Below are positions 17,646 through 27,600 of a stretch of DNA of 64,000 bases, in pieces (within the stretch, counting starts at the first letter, position 1; each line of letters starts with the position of its first letter). Both the position numbers and the translations under genes were made by a program. Source of the DNA: an uncultured Paludibaculum sp. (lineage in GTDB: Bacteria; Acidobacteriota; Terriglobia; Bryobacterales; Bryobacteraceae). The stretch covers positions 3,320,001-3,384,000 of the forward strand of contig NZ_OY762267.1 of assembly GCF_963665245.1 (NCBI RefSeq), written 5' to 3'. Below the pieces are notes generated by a model. That model ran no database searches and was not told the DNA's origin. It was given only the letters and a program-made list of their open reading frames with translations.

Positions 17646-18962
17646 ATGGCTGACCACGGCCCGGTAGCAACTGAGACCGCTCTGCAACGGCTGGTGACGG
17701 TGTACATAGTCACTGGCCTGCTGTTCCTGGTGCTGCCGGGCACATTGCTGGGCGTCTGGAATCTGGTCTCCATCAGCGGACGACACTCGTTGAACGGGCT
17801 GTCTCAATCCTGGCTGCAGGCGCATGGACACGCGCAGATATTCGGATGGATCGGCACGTTCATCATTGGAATCGGATACTACTCCCTCACAAAAATGGGT
17901 GGGCTGAAGCCGTTCGCGGTCAGCCGTGGCTGGTTGAGTTGGACACTATGGAGCTGTGGCACTACTCTCCGCTGGGTGGCCAACGTCAGTGAGTGGAACT
18001 GGCGAGTGCTTCTGCCGGTTTCAGCAGCTTTCCAGCTTGCTGCCTTTCTGATCTTCTTTCGGACCGTCAGCGGCCACAAGCGGCCAGATAAGCCCTTGAA
18101 GCGGACACGCATTGAGTCGTGGATGAAACTCGTCATCGCCTCGACCACCATGTTTCTGCTGGCTCTACTGGTCAATCTGGTTGTTACTCTCGCGCTTGCG
18201 GCCACCAGCTCCCATCCTGAGATCCCGCACTGGTTCGACCAGCGCTTCCTGGTTTTGGCAGCCTGGGGATTTCCGGTTCTGGCCGCATGGGGCTTCAATG
18301 CCAGATGGCTGCCTGTTTTCCTGGGCCTTGAGTTGCCTTCTGACAGGGGCCTGCTCTCGGCCATGGCGGCGTGCGGATGTGGAATCTGCGCAGCCCTGTT
18401 TGGTCAACTTCTGGTTGCGACGATACTGCTGCTGATTGCCTCCATCCTGGCTTCCCTGGCGCTCAATGTCTTCCGGTCTGGTGTGAAACCGGCAAAGACA
18501 CTTGGTGTCACCAATTCGTTCCCATACTTCGTAAGGAGCGCTTACGTTTGGCTCCTGATCGCCGCTGTACTGGGAGTTGGGGCAGCAGTTTCAGACGTTC
18601 ATGGGGGCATCTGGGGCGCCTCGCGCCATGCTCTCACAGTGGGTTTCCTTGCCACCATGGTGTTCGCCATCGGCCAGAGAGTTCTGCCGGCTTTCTCCGG
18701 CATGCGGCTGTTGTTCAGCACTAAGTTGATGTTCGCTTCGCTCGCAGTTCTCAACGTGGGCTGTCTGCTACGGGTAACGTCTGAGGTACCTGCCTACGAG
18801 CACAATCTGCCGCTGGCGTGGAGAATCCTGCCGGTCTCCGCCCTCACCGAACTGACGGCCGTGGTCCTGTTCGCTGTCAACCTGGGCATCACGCTACTAC
18901 TACTGCCACCACGGCGGGCGGAAGCAAGCGCGCCTGGAACTATGCCCGAGTACAGGCCGTAG
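17646..18962 (+). CDS. NnrS-like heme-copper membrane protein
   Basis: 438 residues from the ATG at 17646, which has GGAGAG nine bases upstream; an ATG at 17625 would add seven residues. It is very hydrophobic with about twelve segments. NnrS-like signatures are QAHGHAQIFGWIGTFIIGIGYYSL near the N terminus and SRHALTVGFLATMVFAIGQRVLPAFSG near residue 330, whose His residues are likely heme or copper ligands. NnrS supports resistance to NO in denitrifiers. It is the last gene of the rightward arm, 45 bp after the RIC gene. Confidence 0.8.
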   Translation: MADHGPVATETALQRLVTVYIVTGLLFLVLPGTLLGVWNLVSISGRHSLNGLSQSWLQAHGHAQIFGWIGTFIIGIGYYSLTKMGGLKPFAVSRGWLSWTLWSCGTTLRWVANVSEWNWRVLLPVSAAFQLAAFLIFFRTVSGHKRPDKPLKRTRIESWMKLVIASTTMFLLALLVNLVVTLALAATSSHPEIPHWFDQRFLVLAAWGFPVLAAWGFNARWLPVFLGLELPSDRGLLSAMAACGCGICAALFGQLLVATILLLIASILASLALNVFRSGVKPAKTLGVTNSFPYFVRSAYVWLLIAAVLGVGAAVSDVHGGIWGASRHALTVGFLATMVFAIGQRVLPAFSGMRLLFSTKLMFASLAVLNVGCLLRVTSEVPAYEHNLPLAWRILPVSALTELTAVVLFAVNLGITLLLLPPRRAEASAPGTMPEYRP

Positions 18963-19167
18963 GCGGCTGAGGCAGCTACATGAGACCGTCGCGGCTACAC
19001 AGCCCTGCGGACAGAGGCGTTGCGGCAAACTTCTACCATTCTGTACGATTTCACCAACAAGGCGGCGGCAGGCTGCAATCCATAGCAATGGGCCGCGATC
19101 TCTTATTTATCCATAAATTATTGATTTATAACAAGTTAGGAGCCAAGCGCCAGCATATCTCCCGATA

Positions 19168-19182
19168 GCATACTGGCTATGC
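19168..19182. promoter_or_regulatory. Short palindrome upstream of imuA, possible damage-response operator
   Basis: GCATA (19168-19172) and TATGC (19178-19182) flank CTGGC, 50 bp before the imuA ATG; CTATGC recurs at 19214-19219. This 269-bp gap otherwise shows only an AT-rich stretch near 19101-19132. ImuA cassettes are usually LexA-controlled, but the LexA box of this phylum is not known to me, so the role is a guess. Confidence 0.25.
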
Positions 19183-19231
19183 AAACGGTGGCGAACAAAC
19201 ATCGAAAATCGTGCTATGCTGATCGCTAGAA

Positions 19232-19930
19232 ATGCTCGTGAAGCCGACTCTCGAGAATCTCCGCCAACGGATCAGTTGCCTTGAAGAAGGGCAACGCCGG
19301 TTTTCGCGTACCATTCCGATCGCGGACGCGGTGGATCGCTGGCTACCGCATGGCGGACTACCCGCAGGTTGCATCCACGAAGTCAAAGGCTCCAGCCTTG
19401 CCAATGCCATCGCCTTCGCGTCGATTCTGTCTTCACAACTTGCCGGCGAGCAGGGTCATATTCTCTACATCACACCTGGCCGTTCTCTTTACCCACTTGG
19501 CCTGCTGCCCTATGGAGTGCGATTGGATCAGGTACTCCATATATCGACCCGGCGATCGCAGGATCTAGCATGGGCCGTCATGGAAGCGTTGCGATGTCCA
19601 CAGGTCAGCGCGGCGATCGCCCTGCTCGACGGGCTCGATCTGACAGAATGCCGCCGTTTGCAGCTTGCAGCGGAAGACAGTGGGGTAACGGGCTTTCTTT
19701 TAGGTCATACGACTTCCACGCCCATCGCTTCGCCCATCACGCGCTGGCAGGTTTCCGCTGTTCCCGGCAACTTGCGTCAGCGGTTTGATGAACCCTCGTG
19801 GGCGCTCAACCTTCTCTATTGCCGGGGCGGCCGCCCGGGAGCGTGGACCGCGGAATGGCGAGATCAAAAGTTGAGCGCGATCCCCGTTCAACCAGCGAAG
19901 CCGGTTGAGTGCAAGGCACTGGCGGGATGA
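19232..19930 (+). CDS. imuA: ImuA, RecA-like accessory protein of the mutagenesis cassette
   Basis: 232 residues. Family segments: VDRWLPHGGLPAGCIHEVKG near the N terminus, ILYITPGRSLYPLGLLPYGVRLDQVLHI, and AAIALLDGLDLTECRRLQLAAEDSGVTGFLLG, which parallel the RecA core though without an intact Walker A lysine motif. ImuA works with ImuB and DnaE2 in damage-induced translesion synthesis. No clear ribosome site precedes the ATG (GCTAGAA). imuB starts one base after its stop. Confidence 0.87.
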   Translation: MLVKPTLENLRQRISCLEEGQRRFSRTIPIADAVDRWLPHGGLPAGCIHEVKGSSLANAIAFASILSSQLAGEQGHILYITPGRSLYPLGLLPYGVRLDQVLHISTRRSQDLAWAVMEALRCPQVSAAIALLDGLDLTECRRLQLAAEDSGVTGFLLGHTTSTPIASPITRWQVSAVPGNLRQRFDEPSWALNLLYCRGGRPGAWTAEWRDQKLSAIPVQPAKPVECKALAG

Positions 19931-19931
19931 G

Positions 19932-21227
19932 ATGGCACGTTGTTTTCTCAGCGTCTACTGTCCGGACGTTGCAGACGATCGCCTGACACGCCTTGTGGAG
20001 TGGTGCGATCGCTACTCGCCGCTTGTCTCGCAGGACGGACGCAACGGCATCGTTCTCGACATCACCGGCTGCACGCATCTGTTTGGCGGTGAAGGCCCAC
20101 TGCTCCTCGATCTTAAGCAACGTCTGTACCGGATGAGGATTGAAGCGCATGCGGCCATCGCCGACACCTGGGGCGCGGCGTGGGCTCTGGCGCGCTACGG
20201 AGATAGATTCATCGTTCATGGGGATAACACCGGCCCCGTTCTCGACCCTCTGCCGGTGGAAGCGCTCCGCCTCCCGCATGAGATTGCTTCGGAACTGCGG
20301 CGCCTCGGCTTGACCACCATCGCCGCTGTGCGGAAGATCCCACGCCAATCGTTGAAAGTACGTTTCGGTTCGACCCTTCTCTGGCGTCTCGATCAAGCTT
20401 TTGAGAAAGCGGAAGATCCGCTGACGCCCTGGCGCCCGCCCACGGTTTACCGCGCCGCACGGATTCTTGCGGAACCGATCTCCACCGTCAGTTCCGTTGA
20501 GTACGTGCTTCGAGACGTGCTCCGGGAACTCTGTACACGGCTCGAAAAGAACCATCTCGGATCGAGATGCATGGATCTTGCGTGTTACCGGGTAGACGGA
20601 ACAGTGGATCGATGCGAAGTCCGCACGTCCAAACCCAATCGGTCTATTTCTCATCTGATGCGGTTGTTCAGCGGCAGACTGGAAAGACTCTGGGCGGATT
20701 TTGGGTTTGAAGCCTTCATTCTTTCCGGGGCCGAAGTAGAGGCGCTCCCTCCGGCGCAGCTCAGCTTGTCTCCATCAGATGCGGCTGGCGACGAAGAATC
20801 GTACGACCTGCTGATCGATCGCCTTGGAATGAAGTTGGGCTTTCAGGAGGTGACTCACATCCGGATACGCGAGAGCTACCTGCCGGAACAGGCAGTGGAA
20901 TTCCGCCCCGCCGCCACATCGTCCTCTGCCGGTACGGAATGGCCGGCGTATCGCGTGCGCCCCCTCCGGCTGATCGATCCGCCCATGCGTATTCAAGTAT
21001 CCATCCTGATTCCCGGTGGGTCCCCCGTACAGTTTTTCATTGGGCATCAGAAACACCAGGTCCTTCGTTCAGAAGGACCTGAGCGCCTGACCGCCGAATG
21101 GTGGCGCGAATCCGGCTCGAGATGGGGCACTCGTGACTACTATCGGATCGAAGATGACAACGGGTTCCGCTTCTGGATTTTCTGCGATCCATCCGAACAA
21201 TGGTTTCTACACGGGCATTTCGCATAG
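19932..21227 (+). CDS. imuB: ImuB, inactive Y-family polymerase-like protein
   Basis: 431 residues from the ATG at 19932, one base after the imuA stop; an upstream in-frame TTG at 19905 would overlap imuA. The N terminus MARCFLSVYCPDVADDRLTRLVEW has a Val-Tyr-Cys-Pro where active Y-family enzymes have the first catalytic Asp, as expected of non-catalytic ImuB. The central DITGCTHLFGGEGPLLLDLKQRL, a little-finger-like region and a C-terminal part (RPLRLIDPP...WWRESGSRWGTRDYYRI) are typical. ImuB bridges the clamp and DnaE2 during mutagenic bypass. Confidence 0.9.
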   Translation: MARCFLSVYCPDVADDRLTRLVEWCDRYSPLVSQDGRNGIVLDITGCTHLFGGEGPLLLDLKQRLYRMRIEAHAAIADTWGAAWALARYGDRFIVHGDNTGPVLDPLPVEALRLPHEIASELRRLGLTTIAAVRKIPRQSLKVRFGSTLLWRLDQAFEKAEDPLTPWRPPTVYRAARILAEPISTVSSVEYVLRDVLRELCTRLEKNHLGSRCMDLACYRVDGTVDRCEVRTSKPNRSISHLMRLFSGRLERLWADFGFEAFILSGAEVEALPPAQLSLSPSDAAGDEESYDLLIDRLGMKLGFQEVTHIRIRESYLPEQAVEFRPAATSSSAGTEWPAYRVRPLRLIDPPMRIQVSILIPGGSPVQFFIGHQKHQVLRSEGPERLTAEWWRESGSRWGTRDYYRIEDDNGFRFWIFCDPSEQWFLHGHFA

Positions 21228-21236
21228 GTCGCTTAT

Positions 21237-24200
21237 ATGCAATATGCGGAGCTACAGACATCATCCAGCTTCAGCTTCCTGCGCGGAGCCTCCTATCCCC
21301 AGGAGCTGGTAAAAACGGCCAACGAGTACCGTCATCACGCGATTGCCCTCACCGACCGCAACACACTGTCTGGCATCGTGCTGGCACATTCCACGCTGAA
21401 GAAAGCGAAAGAGCTTCACACCCGCTTCATCGTCGGTTGCCGGCTCGATCTCACGAATGGGGAGAGTCTTCTCTGTTACCCCACGAACCGCAAGGCTTAT
21501 GGGAAGCTCACACAACTGCTGACGTTAGGCCGGCGGCGGGCAGCCAAGGGGGAGTGCCTTCTTGATCTCACCGATGTGATGGATCATGCCGAAGGCCAGC
21601 ACTTCATTCTTCCATTCCCGCGAGCTATGACGGAGTCCGTGACAACACACATTGGCCGTTGTGCCGGCATGTTTCGGGGAAACATCCATCTGGCGCTAAC
21701 GCACTCCTGCCGCGGTGACGACACACAATGGATCCACGCTGTCGCCGCGTTTGCACGGTCCACATCAATCCCTATCGTCGCCACGAATGACGTTCTCTAT
21801 CACCAACCAGGACGGAAGATGCTTCAGGATGTGGTCACCTGCATTCGTGAGAAATGTACCCTGGCTCAAGCAGGATTTCGTCTGGAAGCCAATGCTGAAC
21901 GTCATCTAAAACCACCGGAGGTGATGGCTCAACTCTTCGCCGAGTGGCCGGAGGCGTTGGCGGCAACCATCGAGATCGCCGATCGGTGCCGCTTCTCCCT
22001 GGACGAACTCCGCTATGAATACCCAGAAGAGATCATTACGCCCGGCATGTCGGCGTTTGATGATCTGAAAGCCCGCGCTCTGGCAGGCGCCCTGATCCGC
22101 TATCCCAAGGGGGTTCCTCAAGCGGTCTTCAAGCAGATCGACCATGAGTTGAAGCTCATCGCCGAGCGGGAGTATGCGCCTTACTTTCTCACAGTCCACG
22201 AGATCGTGAAGTTTGCGAAGAGCAGAAAGATTCTGTGTCAGGGGCGTGGATCCGCTGCAAATTCGCTCATCTGCTACTGCCTGGGGATTACCGAGGCAGA
22301 CCCTGTGGAGTGCGGTCTGCTATTCGAGAGATTCATCTCCGCAGCTAGAAATGAGCCCCCCGACATTGATGTCGATTTTGAGCACGAGCGCCGTGAAGAG
22401 GTGATCCAGCATATCTATGAAAAATACGGCCGCGACCGCGCCGGCCTCACCGCCACCGTGGTTCACTACCGCAAGCGGCGGGTGGTCCGGGAGGTCGCGA
22501 AGGTGCTGGAGCTTTCCAACGAAAGTTCACCGGAGCGCAAGGAGCTCGCGATGCAACTGATGAAAGAGCTGGTTGGATTTCCGCGCCATCTTTCACAGCA
22601 CGTCGGAGGGTTCGTCATTGCGCGCGGCCGTCTGGATGAACTGGTACCGATCGAGAACGCGCGGATGAAGGACCGCACGGTCATCCAGTGGGAAAAGGAC
22701 GACATCGACGAGTTAGGGATGATGAAGGTGGATGTCCTTGGCCTAGGCATGTTGAGCGCGATTCGGAGATCATTTGAGTTGCTGGAGCGCCACTATCACG
22801 AGCAGTTGACGCTGGCCACCATTCCCCAGGAAGATCCGGCGGTGTACGCAATGCTTCAGGAGGCGGACAGTATTGGCGTCTTTCAAGTGGAAAGCCGGGC
22901 ACAGCAGAGTATGCTGCCTCGCCTCCGGCCGAAGACGTTTTACGACCTGGTAATTGAAGTTGCCATTGTCCGCCCCGGCCCAATTCAAGGAGACATGGTG
23001 CATCCCTATTTGAAGCGCCGCGAAGGCAAGGAAGCTGTCAGCTACCCGAGTCCTGCACTGAAGGCTGTACTGGAAAAGACCTTGGGTGTGCCGCTCTTTC
23101 AGGAGCAGGCGATGCAGATCGCCATCATTGGAGCCAATTTCACTCCGGATGAAGCCGATGAGCTACGGCGAGCGCTGGCCACATTCCGCCACGTCGGCAC
23201 GATCGGTTCGTTTGAGAAACGATTTCTTGAAGGTATGCGAAGGAACGGCTATCCAGAAGACTTCGCCGCGCGCTGCTTCAATCAGATCAAGGGCTTCAGC
23301 ACGTATGGATTTCCCGAAGCCCATGCCATTTCGTTCGCCAATCTCGTGTACGTCTCGGCGTGGATCAAACGCCATTACCCCGATGTCTTTTGTGCAGCGC
23401 TGCTGAACAGCCAGCCCATGGGATTTTACGCTCCGGCGCAATTGGTGAGGGATGCGCGCGAGCACGGTGTGGAAGTGCGGCCCATCGACGTGAACCATAG
23501 CGATTGGGAGGCAACCCTGGAACCCGCCGAGGGTTCTGCTCGTCACGCCGTCCGTCTAGGCCTGCACATGGTCTCCGGATTACCGGAGAAAGAGGCACAG
23601 ACACTCGTCGCAGAACGCGGCCCCGGCTACCGCACACCCGCCGAGATCGCGAGACGAGCCGGATGCAGCCGCCGCGCGCTGGACCGGTTGGCCCAAGCTG
23701 ATGCCTTTTCTTCCATGACCATCGGGCGCAGGCAGGCTCTTTGGAAAACCAGTGCACTCGATGGGCGACTCCCCCCGCTGTTCACCGCAACGGATCTATT
23801 CGACGACCCGGAGGCAGCCTTGCCGCCCACAATGGCAAGTCAGGAAGTCCTGGCGGACTACATGGCCGCAGGGCTCACGCTGCGCGATCATCCTCTAGCC
23901 TTCCTGCGCGCTCGATGGAAGAACAGGCGGGTCATCACCACAGCGGAGTTGAAGCAGACACCGGCTGGGAAGTCTGTACTGATCGTGGGCATCGTGCTAT
24001 TCCGCCAGCATCCACAGACAGCGAAGGGGACGATCTTCCTGTCCATTGAGGATGAAACCGGGGCGGCCAATCTGATCGTTTGGAAGCACGTGCATGAAAA
24101 GTACCACGACGCCGTCTATCACGGGAAAGTACTGGCCTGCTGGGGTGTGGTGCAAAGAGAAGGGCAGGTGTTGCACGTCGTCGCGCGCCGCATTTGGGAC

Positions 24201-24278
24201 TGGTCGGCACAACTGAAGCACCTCGATCCGCAAGCGAGTACTCCGGCGTTTCCGATTCACAGCCGCGACTTTCGATAG
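21237..24278 (+). CDS. dnaE2: Error-prone DNA polymerase DnaE2
   Basis: 1013 residues, shorter than replicative DnaE as usual for DnaE2. The N-terminal PHP domain (YAELQTSSSFSFLRGAS ... AIALTDRNTLSG) is followed by the polymerase core with catalytic acids in PPDIDVDFEHERREEV and in DDIDELGMMKVDVLGLG, helix-hairpin-helix elements near AEIARRAGCSRRALDRL, and a C-terminal OB fold (VLIVGIVLFRQHPQTAKGTIFLSIEDETG). It performs damage-induced translesion synthesis with ImuA and ImuB. It starts 9 bp after imuB, so the three form one operon. Confidence 0.95.
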   Translation: MQYAELQTSSSFSFLRGASYPQELVKTANEYRHHAIALTDRNTLSGIVLAHSTLKKAKELHTRFIVGCRLDLTNGESLLCYPTNRKAYGKLTQLLTLGRRRAAKGECLLDLTDVMDHAEGQHFILPFPRAMTESVTTHIGRCAGMFRGNIHLALTHSCRGDDTQWIHAVAAFARSTSIPIVATNDVLYHQPGRKMLQDVVTCIREKCTLAQAGFRLEANAERHLKPPEVMAQLFAEWPEALAATIEIADRCRFSLDELRYEYPEEIITPGMSAFDDLKARALAGALIRYPKGVPQAVFKQIDHELKLIAEREYAPYFLTVHEIVKFAKSRKILCQGRGSAANSLICYCLGITEADPVECGLLFERFISAARNEPPDIDVDFEHERREEVIQHIYEKYGRDRAGLTATVVHYRKRRVVREVAKVLELSNESSPERKELAMQLMKELVGFPRHLSQHVGGFVIARGRLDELVPIENARMKDRTVIQWEKDDIDELGMMKVDVLGLGMLSAIRRSFELLERHYHEQLTLATIPQEDPAVYAMLQEADSIGVFQVESRAQQSMLPRLRPKTFYDLVIEVAIVRPGPIQGDMVHPYLKRREGKEAVSYPSPALKAVLEKTLGVPLFQEQAMQIAIIGANFTPDEADELRRALATFRHVGTIGSFEKRFLEGMRRNGYPEDFAARCFNQIKGFSTYGFPEAHAISFANLVYVSAWIKRHYPDVFCAALLNSQPMGFYAPAQLVRDAREHGVEVRPIDVNHSDWEATLEPAEGSARHAVRLGLHMVSGLPEKEAQTLVAERGPGYRTPAEIARRAGCSRRALDRLAQADAFSSMTIGRRQALWKTSALDGRLPPLFTATDLFDDPEAALPPTMASQEVLADYMAAGLTLRDHPLAFLRARWKNRRVITTAELKQTPAGKSVLIVGIVLFRQHPQTAKGTIFLSIEDETGAANLIVWKHVHEKYHDAVYHGKVLACWGVVQREGQVLHVVARRIWDWSAQLKHLDPQASTPAFPIHSRDFR

Positions 24279-24315
24279 CCACCTTGGCCGGCAGTTTGGT
24301 GGAAGAAAGCGCTTC

Positions 24316-24642
24316 AGTACACAATCTGCGCTCGGTCTCACCGTTACCGTCAGCCACTATCCCCCGAGCGCTTCCAAGCGGAATCCCATCGAGCACCATC
24401 TGCTCATCCAAATCAGCAAAAACTAGGTGGGCGAACCTCTCACCGACATCGGCAGGATCCTCAAGTTCATCCGTACTACCAAAGCAAAATCTGGCCTCAC
24501 TGTCTGCGCCTTTTTTGTGCCGCAGAACTACGAGACCGGCACCAGGATCTCAGATGCCGAAATGCGTCAACTCAACCTCGTTCCCCATGAGATCCCCGGT
24601 CGTTGGAATTACACCGTACACCCCAGTCAGCATGGGAACTAA
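24316..24642 (+). pseudogene. Remnant of an ISAzo13-family transposase (C-terminal part, amber stop inside)
   Basis: Reading frame 1 gives LGLTVTVSHYPPSASKRNPI, then EHHLLIQISKN, a TAG stop (24424-24426), then VGEPLTD...RTTKAKSGLTV...ISDAEMRQLNLVPHEIPGRWNYTV. This matches the C-terminal third of ISAzo13 DDE transposases (TVTVCHxPPGTSKWNxIEHRLF...NW.GEPL...GL.V...LNL..H.FHG.WNYT). The TAG stands where the family has Trp. The N-terminal two thirds and clear terminal repeats are absent, so it is a decayed fragment squeezed between dnaE2 and the helicase gene. Confidence 0.8.
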
Positions 24643-24657
24643 TTTCTTGGGCACCGC

Positions 24658-27069
24658 CTAAGCGGAGCCGGCGCGCCCGAGCGTGTTCACCAGGCCAGAG
24701 ATCGCCGTGGCGAGCCGCTCCTGGGTGATGGACTCCGGTAGCGGTATGGACAAGGCCGGCCTGTTCGTCCGAGTATCTCGTGTAAACAGGGCCGACAAGA
24801 TCTGTTCCAATCCGCCGCCGGGCACACCGTTGGCGGCCCCAGCGGTTCGGTTGGCCGCGATCGACTCCACGAATTTGACACCGGCCTCAATCAACCCGGC
24901 TGCCGCCAACTCGATGCCGCTTGCGCCCGCCGTTTCACGGGTCGCCTGGGCTCTCTGAATTGGGGTTCCGCCAACCCCTCCTGGAACTGTCGATTCCGGC
25001 GCAGTGGCCGCCACCTTCACCGGAACCGCCGCTGTTGCGTCGACTACCGGCTTAGGCCTGCCAGGCTGATTGGCAAATATCTCCTTCACCGCATGGAGAA
25101 CCGTCTTCCGGCCCAACTTGGCAAAGCTGACTTCGTCCGTAGGCGAGTCAAATACCCCCGCAAATAGCGATTTCTTCAGCCTCATGGTTTCCCACACGCG
25201 CTCTTCGATGCTGTCGGTCGTCAGCATGTGGATCACATTGACCGGCCGCGACTGCCCAAGCCTGTGCACGCGCCCGATCCGTTGCTCCAACCGGGCCGGG
25301 TTCCACGGCGGCTCAAAGTTCACGACGGCCGACGCCGCTTGGAGGTTCAAACCGACACCGCCCGCGTCCGTAGACAGGAAGACTTGGCATTCCGGATCGC
25401 TCCGGAATCTTTCGATCAGAGCGCCCCGTTGGCGAGAGGGCACACCGCCATGGAGCGACACAAAGCCGATCCCAAGCTTGCGAAGCTCCTCCCCGGCCAG
25501 ATGCGTCATGCGCTCGTATTCACTGAACACCACCACTTTGCGGTTTTCCTCGATCACTAGCTCCGACAGGATCTCGCGAAACTCCTGCAGCTTCGGTGAG
25601 TGGTGCGTACTCTTGTCAAAAAGAAAGGTCGAGTTGCACAGCATCCGCATGTTTTGAATGCAGCACAGGACGCGCTTCTGATCGATCTCAGAGAGCCAGC
25701 CCTGGCGTTCCCACTTCCGCATCAGCCCGCCCAGAATGTCGCTCTGTTCGTAGTACGGCTCGGCCTGTTGGGGAGTCAGAGGCACACGGAAAATTTGGTC
25801 GGTCCGCTCTGGAAGATCCTTGAGAACTTCCGCTCGGGTCCGCCGGAGCAAGATCGGCGCCATCTGATCGTGAATTCGATCCAGACCGCGATAGCCCTGC
25901 AAGTGGCCGTGCTCGTCCTCAACGCGGTGCTCGTGCAGGAAACGGAATGCAGGGCCCAATCTGCGTCCGTCGACGAATTCGACCACGGAAAAGAGCTCCT
26001 CAAGTTTGTTTTCGAGCGGTGTACCGGTGAGGACAAAGGCGTAACGACTCTTCAGTTGCTTGATGGACCGTGCGGTCGCCGTGGCCCAGTTGCGGATGCG
26101 CTGCGCCTCATCGAGGATGATCAAATCCGGCTTTAATTCGTGCATGTACCGCACATCTTTGATCGCCAGCTCGTAGCTAGTGAGGTTAAAGAACAACGGG
26201 GCGGCGTAGAGCGTCTTTCGCCTGGGCAGCAGACCGTCGATCACCTGTGCCGATAGATCGGTGAACTTCTCAATTTCCGTCTTCCACTGGTACTTGACCG
26301 AGGCCGGCGCGATCACGAGCACTCGCTCGATTCCTCTGTTGCGGCGCAGCAACTCTGTCGCGGCTAGCGCCTGCACCGTCTTCCCGAGGCCCATGTCGTC
26401 GGCGAGTATCACTCGACCACGGCAAGCCGCAAACAGTGCCCCTCTCGTCTGGTATGGCAGCAGCTTGGTCTTCAGGACGCCGGTCAGCGGCTCCTGTCCC
26501 CGCTTGAGCTTCGCTAACAGCTTACGTTCCACGTCGAGGCCCTCGGCCAGTTCGTTCTCCCGGTCGATGTAGTCCAGAGCATCGCTGTACACGATCGCCC
26601 GGTCGTCGGCCTTCCGGAGCGCGTTCAGGACTTCGCCGAATCGCCGGTACTGTTCGCGCAGCAACAGACCAGCCGGATCGAAGTACTCCGCGGCCAGTGA
26701 TCGCAATGCAGGCGAGGGTTCAGCGGGCAAACGCAGCCGCACCTCGATCGTCTCGCCGTAAAGAAGCGAGATGGACGCGCGCAGGCGCTGATTCGCCGCC
26801 GTCTCCAACGTCTTGCGGCGGCGTTGCCGCAGCCGCGTCAGCATAGCTTCAATGTGCTTGCAGGTGCCGAGAGTGTTGACCGCGAAGTCCGGGCACGAGC
26901 AATAGTTCTCAAAGAGCCCAGGCCCGCGGACCGCGACCCGATAGGTTCGTCCACTGCCCGATTCAATCCTATAGTCACCATACGCGCCCCCTGCGGGCTG
27001 TTCCAACACTTTCACGACTGCGCCGCTCGCCCTTGCCTGCCGTTCGGCAATCTGTTCTTCGACTAACAT
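24658..27069 (-). CDS. SWIM zinc-finger SNF2-family helicase
   Basis: 803 residues from the ATG at 27069 (MLVEEQIAERQARASG). An N-terminal SWIM finger CSCPDFAVNTLGTCKH (about residues 59-74) is followed by the SNF2 motor: DDMGLGKTVQALAATELL (motif I), LIILDEAQRIRNW (motif II, DEAQ), VLTGTPLENKLEELF (motif III), then a helicase C domain with VFLSTDAGGVGLNLQAASAVV and RLEQRIGRVHRLGQSRPVNV (motifs V and VI). The last 150 residues are Ala- and Pro-rich. Such proteins remodel DNA-protein complexes; the bacterial role is not defined. It is a single gene facing the IS remnant. Confidence 0.88.
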   Translation of the reverse strand: MLVEEQIAERQARASGAVVKVLEQPAGGAYGDYRIESGSGRTYRVAVRGPGLFENYCSCPDFAVNTLGTCKHIEAMLTRLRQRRRKTLETAANQRLRASISLLYGETIEVRLRLPAEPSPALRSLAAEYFDPAGLLLREQYRRFGEVLNALRKADDRAIVYSDALDYIDRENELAEGLDVERKLLAKLKRGQEPLTGVLKTKLLPYQTRGALFAACRGRVILADDMGLGKTVQALAATELLRRNRGIERVLVIAPASVKYQWKTEIEKFTDLSAQVIDGLLPRRKTLYAAPLFFNLTSYELAIKDVRYMHELKPDLIILDEAQRIRNWATATARSIKQLKSRYAFVLTGTPLENKLEELFSVVEFVDGRRLGPAFRFLHEHRVEDEHGHLQGYRGLDRIHDQMAPILLRRTRAEVLKDLPERTDQIFRVPLTPQQAEPYYEQSDILGGLMRKWERQGWLSEIDQKRVLCCIQNMRMLCNSTFLFDKSTHHSPKLQEFREILSELVIEENRKVVVFSEYERMTHLAGEELRKLGIGFVSLHGGVPSRQRGALIERFRSDPECQVFLSTDAGGVGLNLQAASAVVNFEPPWNPARLEQRIGRVHRLGQSRPVNVIHMLTTDSIEERVWETMRLKKSLFAGVFDSPTDEVSFAKLGRKTVLHAVKEIFANQPGRPKPVVDATAAVPVKVAATAPESTVPGGVGGTPIQRAQATRETAGASGIELAAAGLIEAGVKFVESIAANRTAGAANGVPGGGLEQILSALFTRDTRTNRPALSIPLPESITQERLATAISGLVNTLGRAGSA

Positions 27070-27555
27070 GGAGAAGCCGTCCTTCCTATGGAGCGTACAC
27101 CAGCGGCCAGCAGCGCGGCGACGTCCGACAGGCGACATCATCGAGTCTGCAGTCCGACCGGGCCGCTTTGTTCGATGGGGTGATGACTTCCCCCTCGTCA
27201 CGAACCTGCGTCATTTCCGACGCGACAGTGTAGGGTCACTTGCCCGGTGGAGAGAAACAGCCATCGTTTGTGCAAATCCGATGGTTCTGGTGGCGAACTC
27301 AGGTGGCACGCCATCCGGATGGGTGACAGCAATTCGGCATCCCGTTTTGCGGCGTCGAATGTAAGTGCAGAACGCTGACGTTCAGAGGCCTTAAGCAGAT
27401 TCGTCTCTAATGGAATCAATGGTTGGGAAGGCCACGACGGATTCGAACGTAGCGAATAGACAGCGGCGACGAGACGCACCAATAAGCAGGGTAGAATCTG
27501 TCGGTTACAACCCAACGCAGCAACGGAAAACTCGCCGTGAGTTATTGGAAAGAAC
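27070..27555. other. Intergenic stretch without a recognisable gene
   Basis: Between the helicase start and the tRNA fragment, frames on both strands give only low-complexity or shadow translations. A minus-strand frame around 27230-27350 (SPPEPSDLHKRWLFLSTGQVTLH) has a coding-like look and may be a relic, but I cannot assign it. Confidence 0.4.
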
Positions 27556-27600
27556 GGAGCGGAAGACCGGGATCGAACCGGCGACGTTCAGCTTGGGAAG
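27556..27600 (-). repeat. 3'-half fragment of tRNA-Gly, probable distal attachment-site copy
   Basis: These 45 bp repeat bases 48033-48077, the 3' half of the intact tRNA-Gly(CCC), from the anticodon loop to the CC of the CCA end, with a single A/G difference. The orientation is the same. The 5' half is missing and the flanking sequence diverges at once (ACACC in place of CTGAC). This is what site-specific integration into a tRNA 3' end leaves at the far side of an element. Confidence 0.8.

Noticed and set aside
19168..19231. LexA box upstream of imuA
   Set aside because: No GAAC-N4-GTTC or CTGT-N8-ACAG pattern is present; only a weak 5-bp palindrome, kept as a low-confidence site.
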